Part shown: positions 36,843-46,062 of the stretch, one piece after another
Position numbering within the stretch: position 1 is the first letter of the stretch
Layout: every line of letters begins with the position of its first letter
From: Gordonia jinghuaiqii
GTDB lineage: Bacteria > Actinomycetota > Actinomycetes > Mycobacteriales > Mycobacteriaceae
DNA length: 64,000 nucleotides
Assembly (NCBI RefSeq): GCF_014041935.1
Contig: NZ_CP059491.1
Location: forward strand, 4,588,001-4,652,000
Direction of reading: 5' to 3'
Made by a program: the position numbers and the translations under genes
The notes under the pieces: generated by a model
Database searches by the model: none
Seen by the model: only the letters and a program-made list of their open reading frames with translations
Told to the model about the DNA's origin: nothing

Positions 36843-38201
36843 TCAGACGCTCACGGCCTCCGGGGTGGCGCCGCTGAACCGTCCGGCCGGCGCGAAGCGG
36901 GCGAGGACCTCATCGTGCGGCTCCCCTGCCACCGCAGAGATGAAGCCCTCGACGTCCTCACGAGTCCGCAGGCCGAGCAGCGGACCGGGTTCGGAGAGCA
37001 GGCCGAACAATGCCGACGCGATCTGCGGACTGACCGCGGCAGCCGGAAACGACAACTCCAGGTGCGTCGCGTAGTCGGGATCGCCGAGGTACAGGCGGGT
37101 GACCTCGACGGATGCGCGTCCGCGGCGCTCCCAGTGCTTCTCGAATTCAGCCGACAACCAGTCGGCGGTGAACGGGCCCTCATGGCTGCGGGCCGCCTTG
37201 ACCAGCTCGGCGACCTGGATAAGCGTGTTCTGCGCTCCCTGGCCTGCTACGGGATCGACAGCGATCGCGGTGTCGCCGATCGCGGCAACCGCGTGACCGC
37301 CGGACGTGGTCGCCACCGCCTTTCGCACCGTCGGGGTGACGGCACCGGAGAGCCACGACACCGGGTCGGAGGAGATGACACGCAGCTTCTCGATGACCGG
37401 GGCGTCCTCTGGGAAGTATTCGGCGAAGATGTCGACGATCGTCGACCGAGCCGACGCGGCGTCGTGCACGTCGTCGATTCGCGGCGCCCACGCGCCGGTC
37501 GGCTTGGCGAAGACGATGAACGACCACGTCGCGCCCGCATCCTTGTGCAGGAACGGTCCGACGAAGATCTCGCCGTTCTCGCTGTCGAGGTTGAACAGCG
37601 AATGTCCGCCGCCCTGGCTGCTGCGGTAGGCGAAGGTGTCGGGTCCGTGGTCGAGTCCGGTGAGGGTGACCTGGAGCAGCCGGCGCTGCGGTTCGCGGTA
37701 ATGGGTGCGTGACTCGTCCACCGGGAACAGCGTCGACAATCCGCCCTTGCCGGTGGCGACGAGAGTGAGGTCGGCATCGGCGGCGATCGCATCGAGACGG
37801 TCGACGTCGACCTGCCCGACCTCGAATCGGCCGCCACGATCCACGAAGCGGCCCAACCGGTCGTCGGCGCGGAGTCGAAGGTCGACAGCCTGGGCGACGT
37901 AGCCGTAGTCGGGGTTGAACTCGAGCACCCGTTGTCTCTCCTCGCCGACTCCGGAGTACAGCCGCGCACTGATGCCGGTGGTGTTGCCGACCTCGTAGAG
38001 GTCTTCGACGATCTCGGCGTCCCATTCGCGGGACTTGCCGAACAGCACACCGACGCCGGTCGGCGGCACCTCGTCGCGCAACGATTCCCGGTCGCGGTCG
38101 CTGTAGAGCGTGACGTCGAATCCGGCGTCGACGAAGCCGAGTGCTGCGCTCGTCCCGGCCAGTCCGGCCCCGATGATCGCGACCGATCGTCGTGTGGTCA
38201 T
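36843..38201 (-). CDS. FAD-dependent monooxygenase, styrene monooxygenase StyA-like
   Basis: This 452-residue flavoprotein has the N-terminal dinucleotide motif SVAIIGAGLAGTSAALGFVDAGFDVTLYSDR and the second FAD motif IGDTAIAVDPVAGQGAQN. Central segments such as VPPTGVGVLFGKSREWD and the long substrate domain resemble StyA/indole monooxygenase-type enzymes, which depend on a separate flavin reductase. No StyB-like reductase is adjacent, so FADH2 must come from elsewhere. The substrate may be styrene, indole or another alkene/aromatic. The neighbouring genes are an SDR and a RibD-C reductase on the same strand, 180 and 140 bp away, and are not obviously co-operonic. Confidence 0.8.
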   Translation of the reverse strand: MTTRRSVAIIGAGLAGTSAALGFVDAGFDVTLYSDRDRESLRDEVPPTGVGVLFGKSREWDAEIVEDLYEVGNTTGISARLYSGVGEERQRVLEFNPDYGYVAQAVDLRLRADDRLGRFVDRGGRFEVGQVDVDRLDAIAADADLTLVATGKGGLSTLFPVDESRTHYREPQRRLLQVTLTGLDHGPDTFAYRSSQGGGHSLFNLDSENGEIFVGPFLHKDAGATWSFIVFAKPTGAWAPRIDDVHDAASARSTIVDIFAEYFPEDAPVIEKLRVISSDPVSWLSGAVTPTVRKAVATTSGGHAVAAIGDTAIAVDPVAGQGAQNTLIQVAELVKAARSHEGPFTADWLSAEFEKHWERRGRASVEVTRLYLGDPDYATHLELSFPAAAVSPQIASALFGLLSEPGPLLGLRTREDVEGFISAVAGEPHDEVLARFAPAGRFSGATPEAVSV

Positions 38202-38338
38202 GTGCGTCTCCCCTGGTTGTCTGCGTGGAATGGCTGTCCGACAGCGTGCCGGGGGGATCGGTACCGCTGAAGGGTTAGACGCAGGGAGAACGAATGGGGC
38301 GACACGACGACGCGCCGAGAGCTCGGCGGGTCACCGGC

Positions 38339-38899
38339 TCACGAGCGGTCGCGACGAACCCGGTACCTCTCGTAGACGATGCGGGAGTCGAACGTCCGGG
38401 TCTCGACGAGGTCGAGCTCGACGGGCTCGGCAACCGGCGGGAAGAACGGAGTGCCGCCGCCCAGGACGATCGGGTAGCGGAACATGCGCAGCTCGTCGAC
38501 CAGCCCGAGTTCGATGGCGGCCGACGCCAGACCTGCGCCACCGATCTCGACGTCCTTGTCGGTCGAGTCCTGAGTCTCCGCGATCTCCTCGGCGAGCGAC
38601 TTCCTGGCGAGGCGGGCGTTTCCCTCGACCTCGCGGAGGGTTCGGCTGAAGACGACCTTCGGCAGTGCGCTCCAGATGTCGGCGAATGCGGAGTTCGGCT
38701 CGTCGTGGCGCATCGCCGGGTCGGTCTCCCACGGCAGCATCGTCTCGTAGAGCCGACGGCCGAGCACACAGGCACCGAGCTCACGCACCCGTCCGGTGTG
38801 GAACTCGAACAGCTCGTCGGTGGGTCCTCCCCAGCCGATGCCACCCTCGCGGTCGGTGATGAATCCATCTGCCGACACACTCATCGAGAAGATCAGCAT
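38339..38899 (-). CDS. RibD C-terminal/dihydrofolate reductase-like protein
   Basis: This is a 186-residue stand-alone RibD-C domain protein. It starts MLIFSMSVSADGFITDREGGIGWG and continues with GACVLGRRLYETMLPWE, LPKVVFSRTL, EIGGAGLASAAIELGLVDELRMFRYPIVLGGGTPFF and a final beta strand. These motifs define the DHFR-like pyrimidine reductase fold with NADPH binding. Stand-alone actinobacterial members are mostly uncharacterised and are not assumed to act in riboflavin synthesis. The ATG has GAGGAG 8 nt upstream; the longer reading adds 97 basic residues and is rejected. Confidence 0.85.
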   Translation of the reverse strand: MLIFSMSVSADGFITDREGGIGWGGPTDELFEFHTGRVRELGACVLGRRLYETMLPWETDPAMRHDEPNSAFADIWSALPKVVFSRTLREVEGNARLARKSLAEEIAETQDSTDKDVEIGGAGLASAAIELGLVDELRMFRYPIVLGGGTPFFPPVAEPVELDLVETRTFDSRIVYERYRVRRDRS

Positions 38900-39027
38900 G
38901 GGACGGCTCCTCGTGCGGTCCGGGCGGGGTGATCTCCGGGATCCTACGGCCGTCACCGCGTCGAGATGAGGGACTTCGCCGACAGAGGAGACCTGCGAGG
39001 AAGCTGTGAGGTCGGCCGACACCCCCC

Positions 39028-41283
39028 GTGCAGGCGGCATCGGTGGCTCTCCGGCAAGTACCATCGCCCTCTGTGCGTACGCCCCTACCCGAAGTGACCC
39101 CGGTCGCGACGCCCAACGAGGACGCCGCGACCGGAAACACCTCGGGCTACCGACTCGACCTGGACGGGCTACGCGGCATCGCCATCGCACTCGTGGCGAT
39201 CTTCCACGTCTGGTTCGGCCGGGTCTCCGGTGGCGTCGACGTCTTCCTGACGCTGTCGGGCTACTTCTTCGTCGCGTCGCTCCTCAAACATGTGCTCGCC
39301 ACCCAACCCGCATCGACGACGTGGCGCGCCGCGGTCAACCCGTGGCCGCGCCTGTGGCGACTGATCCGTCGTCTGCTGCCCGCGCTGCTGCTGGTGCTGG
39401 CGTTCGTCGCGGCGATGATCGCGGTGATCATGCCGACGACGCGGTGGGGGCCGCTGGGCGCCGAACTGCAGGCCAGCGCGTTGTACTACCAGAACTGGCA
39501 TCTGGCCTTCGAGTCGCAGGACTACGCCGCCGCCGACTCCGCGAACAGTCCGCTGCAGCATCTGTGGTCGATGTCGATGCAGGGACAGTTCTTCGTCCTG
39601 ACCCTGCTGTGCGCGCTGGCGCTCGGCGGTGTGCTGCGCCTCCTCGGCCGGCGGTCGGTGTTCTTCGCCGATCCCAAGGTGGTGCGGTGGATCATCGGGC
39701 TCGCCCTGGCCGCGGTGGCGCTGGTGTCGTTCGCCTGGGCCAACTACCGCCACGACATCAATCAGCCGTTCACCTACTACGACACCGTCGCGCGCCTGTG
39801 GGAACCGCTGGCCGGCGGGCTGCTCGCGGTCTGGATGCCACGGATCGCGATGTCGCGTGCGGTCCGCAACGTGCTCGGAGTGATCTCCGTCGCCTTGATC
39901 GTGACGTGCGGGTGGTGGATCGAAGGGGTGCAGGAGTATCCGGCCGCGTGGGCGCTCGTGCCCGTCGGTGCGACGCTGATGCTGATCTGGGTCGGGTCGT
40001 CGAAGACCGCCGGCCCCGATGTCGCCGGTGCCGCAGTCACTCAGTCCGGGTTCAGCCGAGGTCTGGCGCACCCACAGCTGGTGTGGCTCGGGTCGATCGC
40101 CTACGCCCTCTACCTCTGGCACTGGCCGCTGCTTATCTTCTACCTGGCGTGGCGCTACCAGGACGACGTGTCGTGGGTCGAGGGCACCGGAATCCTGGCC
40201 GTGTCGGTACTGATCGCCTGGCTCACCACCAAATACGTCGAGGCGCCGCTGCGTTCCGGGTCGTCCACACGAAAACGCCCCGAGGACGACGCAGCCGCAA
40301 CCGGCTCGACGCCCCGGCCCCCGCTCCGGAACACCCGCGGCTACCGCCGCACCCTCCTCGCGCTACTCCTGATCATCACGGTCGCCGCCGGCAGCGCAGC
40401 GCTCACCTGGCAGCGCGACGCCGCGAACGCCACCCTCGACACCGAGAACCTCGACCCCCGCCTCTACCCCGGCGCCCGCGCCTTCCTCGACGGCGCCCCG
40501 GTACCGAAGGTCACCGCACAGCCCAGCCCCGACGTGGTCGACATGGACTGGCCCATAACCTCCTACGACTCCATCATCAGCGGCTGGAAGGACCCGTCGA
40601 TCAAGGTCGGGTACTACGGCGACGTGAATGCCACCCGCACCATCGCGCTGGTCGGCGGATCGCATGCCGAACAGTGGATCACCGCGCTCGACGCCATCGG
40701 CAAGCGCCACAACTTCCGGGTCACCACCTACCTCAAGGTGGGGTGTGCGCTGACGACCGAACACGTCTTCACGTGGTTCGGGCAGAAGTACTACCAGTGC
40801 AACGACTGGTCGCGGCGGGTGATGGAACGCCTCGCCGTGGACAAGCCGGATGTGGTCTTCACCAACAGCACCCGTCCGGTCGAGGCTCCCGGCAAGGGCG
40901 ACCACGTGCCCAACGACTACAAGGAGATCTTCGCCGAGTTCCGCGACCGCGGACAGCGGGTCATCGGCATCCGCGACAACCCTTGGTCGACAGGCAAACT
41001 CAAGCCGCCGGAGTGCCTGGCCAGTGGCCGCAAACCCGAGGTGTGCGGGGTCACGCGCCAACAGGCGATGGCACCCACCGACCCGGCCGCCGAACTGGCC
41101 GGGGAGTTCCCGAACATGTCGTTCCTCGACTACACCGACGCCATGTGCGACGACGAGTACTGCCCCGCTGTCGTCGGCAACATCCTGATGTGGCACGACT
41201 TCCACCACCTGTCGGCCACCTTCGTGCGCAGCCTCATCCCGGCCATGGAGGCAGATCTACAGAGGACGCTCGGGTGGTGGTGA
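39028..41283 (+). CDS. acyltransferase-3/SGNH domain membrane protein (OafA-like)
   Basis: This is a 751-residue protein with an N-terminal acyltransferase-3 domain. It begins RLDLDGLRGIAIALVAIFHVWFGRVSGGVDVFLTLSGYFF and has about ten membrane helices (to about residue 400). A basic cytoplasmic stretch and one more helix (RRTLLALLLIITVAAGSAALTW) lead to an extracytoplasmic SGNH-type esterase domain (IALVGGSHAEQWITAL; WHDFHHLS near the C-terminus). These fusions O-acetylate or O-acylate cell-surface polysaccharides or peptidoglycan. GTG at 39028 or 39076 are both possible starts; neither has a clear ribosome-binding site. It stands alone between opposite-strand genes. Confidence 0.87.
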   Translation: MQAASVALRQVPSPSVRTPLPEVTPVATPNEDAATGNTSGYRLDLDGLRGIAIALVAIFHVWFGRVSGGVDVFLTLSGYFFVASLLKHVLATQPASTTWRAAVNPWPRLWRLIRRLLPALLLVLAFVAAMIAVIMPTTRWGPLGAELQASALYYQNWHLAFESQDYAAADSANSPLQHLWSMSMQGQFFVLTLLCALALGGVLRLLGRRSVFFADPKVVRWIIGLALAAVALVSFAWANYRHDINQPFTYYDTVARLWEPLAGGLLAVWMPRIAMSRAVRNVLGVISVALIVTCGWWIEGVQEYPAAWALVPVGATLMLIWVGSSKTAGPDVAGAAVTQSGFSRGLAHPQLVWLGSIAYALYLWHWPLLIFYLAWRYQDDVSWVEGTGILAVSVLIAWLTTKYVEAPLRSGSSTRKRPEDDAAATGSTPRPPLRNTRGYRRTLLALLLIITVAAGSAALTWQRDAANATLDTENLDPRLYPGARAFLDGAPVPKVTAQPSPDVVDMDWPITSYDSIISGWKDPSIKVGYYGDVNATRTIALVGGSHAEQWITALDAIGKRHNFRVTTYLKVGCALTTEHVFTWFGQKYYQCNDWSRRVMERLAVDKPDVVFTNSTRPVEAPGKGDHVPNDYKEIFAEFRDRGQRVIGIRDNPWSTGKLKPPECLASGRKPEVCGVTRQQAMAPTDPAAELAGEFPNMSFLDYTDAMCDDEYCPAVVGNILMWHDFHHLSATFVRSLIPAMEADLQRTLGWW

Positions 41284-41319
41284 CGCGGTTCGTCGGCTGA
41301 GCGTTGCCCACGGGCGCCG

Positions 41320-42240
41320 TCAGCGAACCGTCGGAGGAGGTGGCGACGAATGACCGGCACGAGCCAATGGCAGCAGCGCGGACGCCGCGAGCACCACCGC
41401 CACCCCGACCCACTGCGCGAACACAAGCGATTCGCCGAGGAACGCCAGCGCGGCGAGCACCCCGACCACCGGCTCCAGCAAACCGAGCATGCTCCCGGAC
41501 ACCGGTCCCAGCGCACGGACGGCCAGGTATGCCCCGCCGATCCCCAGCGGCACCATGATCACGCCCTGCACCGCGACCGACACCCACCCCGCTGTGGTGA
41601 AGTCCCACTCCGTCGGTGCGACGAGGAGAACCATCCCCGCGGCCAGAGCCGAACCGATGGAGGTGAGCCCGGTGGCGGTCACCACACCGACCCGACGCAG
41701 ACACGGCTCGCCCACGAGGTAGTACGCCGCGTAGCCGGCTGCGCAGACCAGTGCCAGCAACACCCCGGGCACCACGACATCGCCTCCCCCGGCACCCGCC
41801 ACCAGTGCCACTCCGACGACCATCAGCCCACACACCGCCCATGACGCCGGCCCCGGGCGGCGTCGGAGCAGTACTGCACTCGCGATCAGCACGAACACCG
41901 GTGAGATGTGTGCCAGGACGACGGCGATCTGCGCGCCGGTCAGATTGATCGCGGCGAAAAAACACAGCAACTGGATCGCGAACAGCGGTCCGCACAGAAA
42001 TGTCAGGGTCAGCGCGTCGCGTGACGAGACTCGGAACCGCCCGGTGACAACCGCCAACCCGAGCAGCAGGAACCCACCGAGGAGGCTCCGCAAGAACACC
42101 AGCGCGGTGGGCGAGACCCCGCCCGCGTACCCGGCGGCGGCCACGGTCGGCGTCAGTCCGTAGACCATCGCCGACACGATGCCGCCCGTCCATGCGAGAC
42201 GCTCCGTTCCGGCTGTACGCGGCGGCGCGCTGTCGGTCAG
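41320..42240 (-). CDS. EamA-family (DMT) transporter
   Basis: This 306-residue protein has ten hydrophobic helices in two EamA repeats. The first repeat begins AWTGGIVSAMVYGLTPTVAAAGYAG; the second begins VPGVLLALVCAAGYAAYYLVGE. The end of each repeat has the LEPV-type signature (SGSMLGLLEPVVGVLAALAFLGE). It probably exports or imports metabolites. The start is difficult: no ATG/GTG lies at the right place, and a CTG at 42240 overlaps the ALDH stop (CTGA) with GGCGGTGAAG before it. A downstream GTG (about 42177) is the alternative. It is the last gene of the kinase-PLP enzyme-ALDH operon and may move the pathway substrate or product. Confidence 0.75.
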   Translation of the reverse strand: MTDSAPPRTAGTERLAWTGGIVSAMVYGLTPTVAAAGYAGGVSPTALVFLRSLLGGFLLLGLAVVTGRFRVSSRDALTLTFLCGPLFAIQLLCFFAAINLTGAQIAVVLAHISPVFVLIASAVLLRRRPGPASWAVCGLMVVGVALVAGAGGGDVVVPGVLLALVCAAGYAAYYLVGEPCLRRVGVVTATGLTSIGSALAAGMVLLVAPTEWDFTTAGWVSVAVQGVIMVPLGIGGAYLAVRALGPVSGSMLGLLEPVVGVLAALAFLGESLVFAQWVGVAVVLAASALLPLARAGHSSPPPPTVR

Positions 42241-43688
42241 CGCTTCACCGCCTGCAGGTACACCGTGGTCGCTGTCGTGTAGAAGTCGCGCGCCGACGCG
42301 CCCTGCTCGCGGGGCCCGAAGCTGCTGAGCCGGTTCCCACCGAACGGCACATGCGGATCGGCGCCCGCCGTCTCGGAGTTGATGTGCACCATCCCTGCTC
42401 CGGCCTCGTCGATCGCGTCGAGGACATCGCCGAGGTCGCTTCCGAAGACGGCCAGCGACAGAGCGAACGGTCCGCTGGCGGCAGCCTCGAGAGCGACATC
42501 GATCTGGTCGGTGCGCAGAACCGCAAGCACCGGGCCGAACAGCTCCTCCTGCCACAACTCGGCGTCACACGAGGCGATCTCCAGGACGGTCGGTGCACAA
42601 TGATGTCCGCGAACACCTTCGGGCACCGACATCCGGCAGATGAGTCGCGCCCCGTGCTCGACCGCCCGCGATGTGGCAGCGTCGACGCGGTCCCGAGCGC
42701 TCGCCGAGATCAACGGACCGACGTACGTCGACTCGTCCTCGGGGTCGCCGACGGTCACGCCGGCCATCGCGGCCGTCAACCGTTCGAGGAAGTCGTCGGC
42801 GATCGCCGTGTGCAGAACGAGACGCGATGTCGCCGTGCACTTCTGACCCGCGGAACGGAACGCACCGGACACGACCGCGGCGACCGCCGCATCGAGATCG
42901 GCGTCGGCCAGGACCACCGCGGCGTTCTTGCCACCCATCTCCGCCTGGACCGGGACGCCCCGGGCGGCACAACGAGCTGCGATGGCCGTGCCCACGGGTG
43001 TCGAACCGGTGAAGGTGACCGCGTCGACCTCCGGCGCGCCTACGAGGTGATCGCCGACCTCCGCATCGCCGTGGACCAGCGACAGGACGCCGGCCGGTAG
43101 GCCACTCGCCTCCAGTGCACGCATCAGCAGATCCGCGGTCGCCGCCACTGAGGTGGGTGGTTTCCACACGACGGTGTTCCCGTAGACGAGTGCCGGCGCG
43201 ATCTTCCACGCAGGGATCGCGATCGGGAAGTTGAAGGGGCTGATCACCGCCACCACGCCGAGGGGCCGGTGATCGACGAGGATGCGTTCACCGGCCCGAG
43301 GAGAGGCGAACTGGGTTCCCGCCGGCGCATCGGCTTGATGTGCGTGGTACCGCAGGATCTGTGCGGCGCGGGCGAGTTCGCCGCGGCACTCGCCCACCGG
43401 CTTGCCCGACTCGCGGGCCATCGTCGGCGCCCAGCCGGCGGCTTCGCCGTCGAGGATGTCGGCGGCACGGAGCAGGTGGGTCGCCCGCTCGTGGATCGGG
43501 GTGCGTCGCCACGATCGCCGACGAGCCGTCGCCGATCGGAGGGCCGCATCCACCTGCGCAGTCGACGCGGAACGTCCGGCGGCCACCACCTGATCCGGGT
43601 CGTGGGGGCTGGTGCTCGTGAAGTCCGGCCCCTCACCCGCGCTCCATCGTCCTCCGAGGTGATTCTCGAGTTCGAGGATCGCTGTCAT
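42237..43688 (-). CDS. aldehyde dehydrogenase family protein
   Basis: This is a 483-residue NAD(P)-dependent ALDH. The conserved motifs are VVAVISPFNFPIAIPAWKIAPALVYGNTVVWKP, the nucleotide motif FTGSTPVG, catalytic Glu in VQAEMGGKNAAVVL and catalytic Cys in FRSAGQKCTATSR. EELFGPVLAVL and the C-terminal VPFGGNRLSSFGPREQG are also present. It resembles the semialdehyde/benzaldehyde-type dehydrogenases. Its ATG overlaps the stop of the PLP-enzyme gene (ATGA). In the operon logic it would oxidise the aldehyde produced by the PLP-dependent phospho-lyase-like enzyme. The true substrate is not known. Confidence 0.93.
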   Translation of the reverse strand: MTAILELENHLGGRWSAGEGPDFTSTSPHDPDQVVAAGRSASTAQVDAALRSATARRRSWRRTPIHERATHLLRAADILDGEAAGWAPTMARESGKPVGECRGELARAAQILRYHAHQADAPAGTQFASPRAGERILVDHRPLGVVAVISPFNFPIAIPAWKIAPALVYGNTVVWKPPTSVAATADLLMRALEASGLPAGVLSLVHGDAEVGDHLVGAPEVDAVTFTGSTPVGTAIAARCAARGVPVQAEMGGKNAAVVLADADLDAAVAAVVSGAFRSAGQKCTATSRLVLHTAIADDFLERLTAAMAGVTVGDPEDESTYVGPLISASARDRVDAATSRAVEHGARLICRMSVPEGVRGHHCAPTVLEIASCDAELWQEELFGPVLAVLRTDQIDVALEAAASGPFALSLAVFGSDLGDVLDAIDEAGAGMVHINSETAGADPHVPFGGNRLSSFGPREQGASARDFYTTATTVYLQAVKR

Positions 43689-45004
43689 CGTGCGGCATCC
43701 TTTCCTTGATCGCGGACCAGCACAGTTAGCACGCGTTCGGTCACTTCGAGCAACCGGTCCGCGTCGTCCATCGAGAACGGCAGCGGGGGTCGAACTTTCA
43801 CGGCGGTACTGCCAAGTCCCGCGGACCCGACCAGTACCCGTTCGTCGCGGAAGGTGTTGATCACCAGGTCGGTGGCGGCCGCGTCGGGCCGCCCGTGCTC
43901 ATCGAGGACGTCGAGGCCGAGGAAGAGACCCGCGCCGCGCACCTCACCGATGAACGGGCAGTCGGCGGTCAGCCGTCGCAGTTCGGTACGCAGGTGAGCA
44001 CCGACGCGCTCGGCATTGGCGATCAGGTTCTCGTCGTCGATGACGTCGAGCACGGCATCAGCTGCGGCGATCGCGACCGGGTTTCCGCCAAAAGTGTTGA
44101 AATATCTGATCTCCGAGCCGAAGGCCGCGAGCAGCTCCGGGCGTACGACGGTCGCCGCGATCGGCATCCCGTTCCCCATCGGCTTGCCGAGCACGACCAT
44201 GTCCGGCTCCACACCGTGCCGCGCGAAACCCCACATCCCGGTCCCGAGGCGGCCGAAGCCGGGCTGCACCTCATCGGCGATGTACACGCCGCCGGCAGCA
44301 CGAACCGCCTCCGCCGCACCTCGCAGGAAACCGGTCGGGCCCGGGATCACGCCGTCGGAGGCGAAGATCGAATCCGCGACGAATGCCGCGACGCCGTGGC
44401 CGTGCCGCCCGAGGTCGTCGATGGCGGCACGCACGGCCGCCGGGAACGCGGTGTCGACCTCGTCTGCGGGGAACCGGTGTGGCGCAGGGACCACGCGGAC
44501 GTCGGTGCCGAGAGGTGCGAAGCCGCCCAGAGACGGCGAGATCGCCGCCGCCGCCGCGGTGGTCCCGTGATAGGCGTTCTCCGTCACGACCACGCCGGTG
44601 CCGGGGCGCCGGTGCCGTGCGACGCGCAGCGCGAGATCGATGGCCTCGCTACCCGTGCAGGTGAACATCACATTCGCCAGAGGCGCGGGAAAGGTTGCCA
44701 GCAAGCGCTCGGCGTAATCGACCAGATCTGTTCCCAGATAACGTGTGTGGGTGTTGAGTGTGGCGGCCTGCCGGTACTGCGCCTCGACGACACGCGGGTG
44801 ACAGTGCCCTACCGCCGGCACGTTGTTGTAGGCGTCGAGATACTCGACACCGTCGATGTCGAAGAGTCGGGTGCCAGAACCCCGCACCACATGCACCGGT
44901 TCGCGGTAGAACAGCCGGTAGGCCGGACCCAGCGCCCGCGCGCGTCTCTCCTGCAGAGTCATGATGTGGGGCTCGGACATTCGGTTCAACTGTGTACCGG
45001 TCAT
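43685..45004 (-). CDS. class III PLP-dependent enzyme, probable amino-alcohol-phosphate phospho-lyase
   Basis: This 439-residue fold-type I enzyme is of aminotransferase class III. The segment YLDAYNNVPAVGHCHPRVVEA and the following LNTHTRYLG closely resemble, from memory, human ETNPPL/PHYKPL. Those enzymes eliminate phosphate and ammonia from phosphoethanolamine or phosphohydroxylysine. The PLP residues are visible: CTGSEAIDLALRVAR, Asp in YIADEVQPGFGR and the Schiff-base Lys in MVVLGKPMGNGMP. The adjoining kinase gene upstream supports a phosphorylated substrate. ATG at 45004 overlaps the kinase stop (ATGA) and has AGGAGGTG upstream. A normal aminotransferase function is the alternative. 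Confidence 0.85.
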   Translation of the reverse strand: MTGTQLNRMSEPHIMTLQERRARALGPAYRLFYREPVHVVRGSGTRLFDIDGVEYLDAYNNVPAVGHCHPRVVEAQYRQAATLNTHTRYLGTDLVDYAERLLATFPAPLANVMFTCTGSEAIDLALRVARHRRPGTGVVVTENAYHGTTAAAAAISPSLGGFAPLGTDVRVVPAPHRFPADEVDTAFPAAVRAAIDDLGRHGHGVAAFVADSIFASDGVIPGPTGFLRGAAEAVRAAGGVYIADEVQPGFGRLGTGMWGFARHGVEPDMVVLGKPMGNGMPIAATVVRPELLAAFGSEIRYFNTFGGNPVAIAAADAVLDVIDDENLIANAERVGAHLRTELRRLTADCPFIGEVRGAGLFLGLDVLDEHGRPDAAATDLVINTFRDERVLVGSAGLGSTAVKVRPPLPFSMDDADRLLEVTERVLTVLVRDQGKDAAR

Positions 45005-46062
45005 CGCGGTGCACACCTCCTCAACAGGTCGTCGGTGACGGTGCGGCGGTCGGCGGATTGCAGGATCTCCAGCCGCCGCCAGGCCGATGCGGTGTTCCGG
45101 AGGATGTAGTCGTCGTTGTCCGGGAAACGCGCCGCACGCCACGATGCGATCGTGATGGCTGTGAGCACACGGGCGATCAGCAACTCATGGAGAAGTTCGA
45201 TCTCGCTGTCGTACAGAGGGGTTCGCTCGACGTAGCCGAGGATCACATCGGTCGCGGCACCCAGCGGAGTCGCCTGGTCCGCCGCGCTCGGCAGACCGAC
45301 GTGGTACGACGCAGCCACCGCGAGGTCGACGACGCGGGGTGCAATGACGGCGTCGCCGAAGTCGACGAGCGAGATCGTCGGCGGCTCTCCGCTTTCCACC
45401 AGGATGTTGTCCGGATTGGCGTCGTTGTGGATGACCTGCCGCGGCAACCCGGACAGTTTCGGCACACCGACCTCGAGGAAGTGATCGAAGCCTGCGCGCA
45501 GGATGTCCTCACCGGGAAGCGCAGGCCGGTCGTCGACGAGCTTGCGGGTCTGGTGTGCCTGCTGGACATCCCACAGCAGTTCCACATCGGCCCCCGGGTG
45601 CCGGAAATCCGCAAGCGCGAGACCGAGTTCGGCCACCGTGCAACCGATACTGCGGGCCAGCCCGGGTACAAGCGGCACATCGCGTAGGAGGACACCCGGC
45701 GAGAAGGTTGTCATCCGAATGGCCCGTCCGGCGGCCGGGCCGTCGGCAAGCCACTCGTGGCTGGTCCCGGCGACGGTGGGTATCACCGACGGCACCGAGA
45801 CCTTGCCGCCTTCGAGGTGGGCCAGGATCTCGCTCTGGAATTCGGTGACCGCGCGCGCCTCGGCGCCATGCGCGACCTTGAGCATCCAGGTCCCGCGGTC
45901 AGAGTCGACACGGAAGTTGTCATCACGCTCTCCCGACAGGCGGGTGACCACCGCATCGACACCGTAGTGGGCTGCCACGAGGGACCGCGCGGCGTCGAGG
46001 TCGACCCGATCGGCGGCATCGGTCAGCACCGCCTGCGTCGAGGCAGCCGATGAGGATGCCAT
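45001..46062 (-). CDS. APH-family kinase, hydroxylysine/amino-alcohol kinase-like
   Basis: This is a 353-residue phosphotransferase of the aminoglycoside phosphotransferase/choline kinase superfamily. The N-lobe has DNFRVDSDRGTWMLKVAHGAEARA with the ATP-binding Lys. The catalytic loop is VIHNDANPDNILVE and the metal-binding motif is ISLVDFGDAVIAPRVVDLAVAASY. Family members include human hydroxylysine kinase (HYKK), which works just before the PHYKPL phospho-lyase, the same pairing as here. The ATG at 46062 has no strong ribosome-binding site, and GTG codons upstream are possible. It is the first gene of the four-gene chain and is divergent from a PucR regulator. Confidence 0.85.
   Translation of the reverse strand: MASSSAASTQAVLTDAADRVDLDAARSLVAAHYGVDAVVTRLSGERDDNFRVDSDRGTWMLKVAHGAEARAVTEFQSEILAHLEGGKVSVPSVIPTVAGTSHEWLADGPAAGRAIRMTTFSPGVLLRDVPLVPGLARSIGCTVAELGLALADFRHPGADVELLWDVQQAHQTRKLVDDRPALPGEDILRAGFDHFLEVGVPKLSGLPRQVIHNDANPDNILVESGEPPTISLVDFGDAVIAPRVVDLAVAASYHVGLPSAADQATPLGAATDVILGYVERTPLYDSEIELLHELLIARVLTAITIASWRAARFPDNDDYILRNTASAWRRLEILQSADRRTVTDDLLRRCAPR

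Noticed and set aside
39006..41300. 764-codon plus-strand frame parallel to the acyltransferase
   Set aside because: Arg/Pro-rich frame-shifted translation of the real membrane protein gene.
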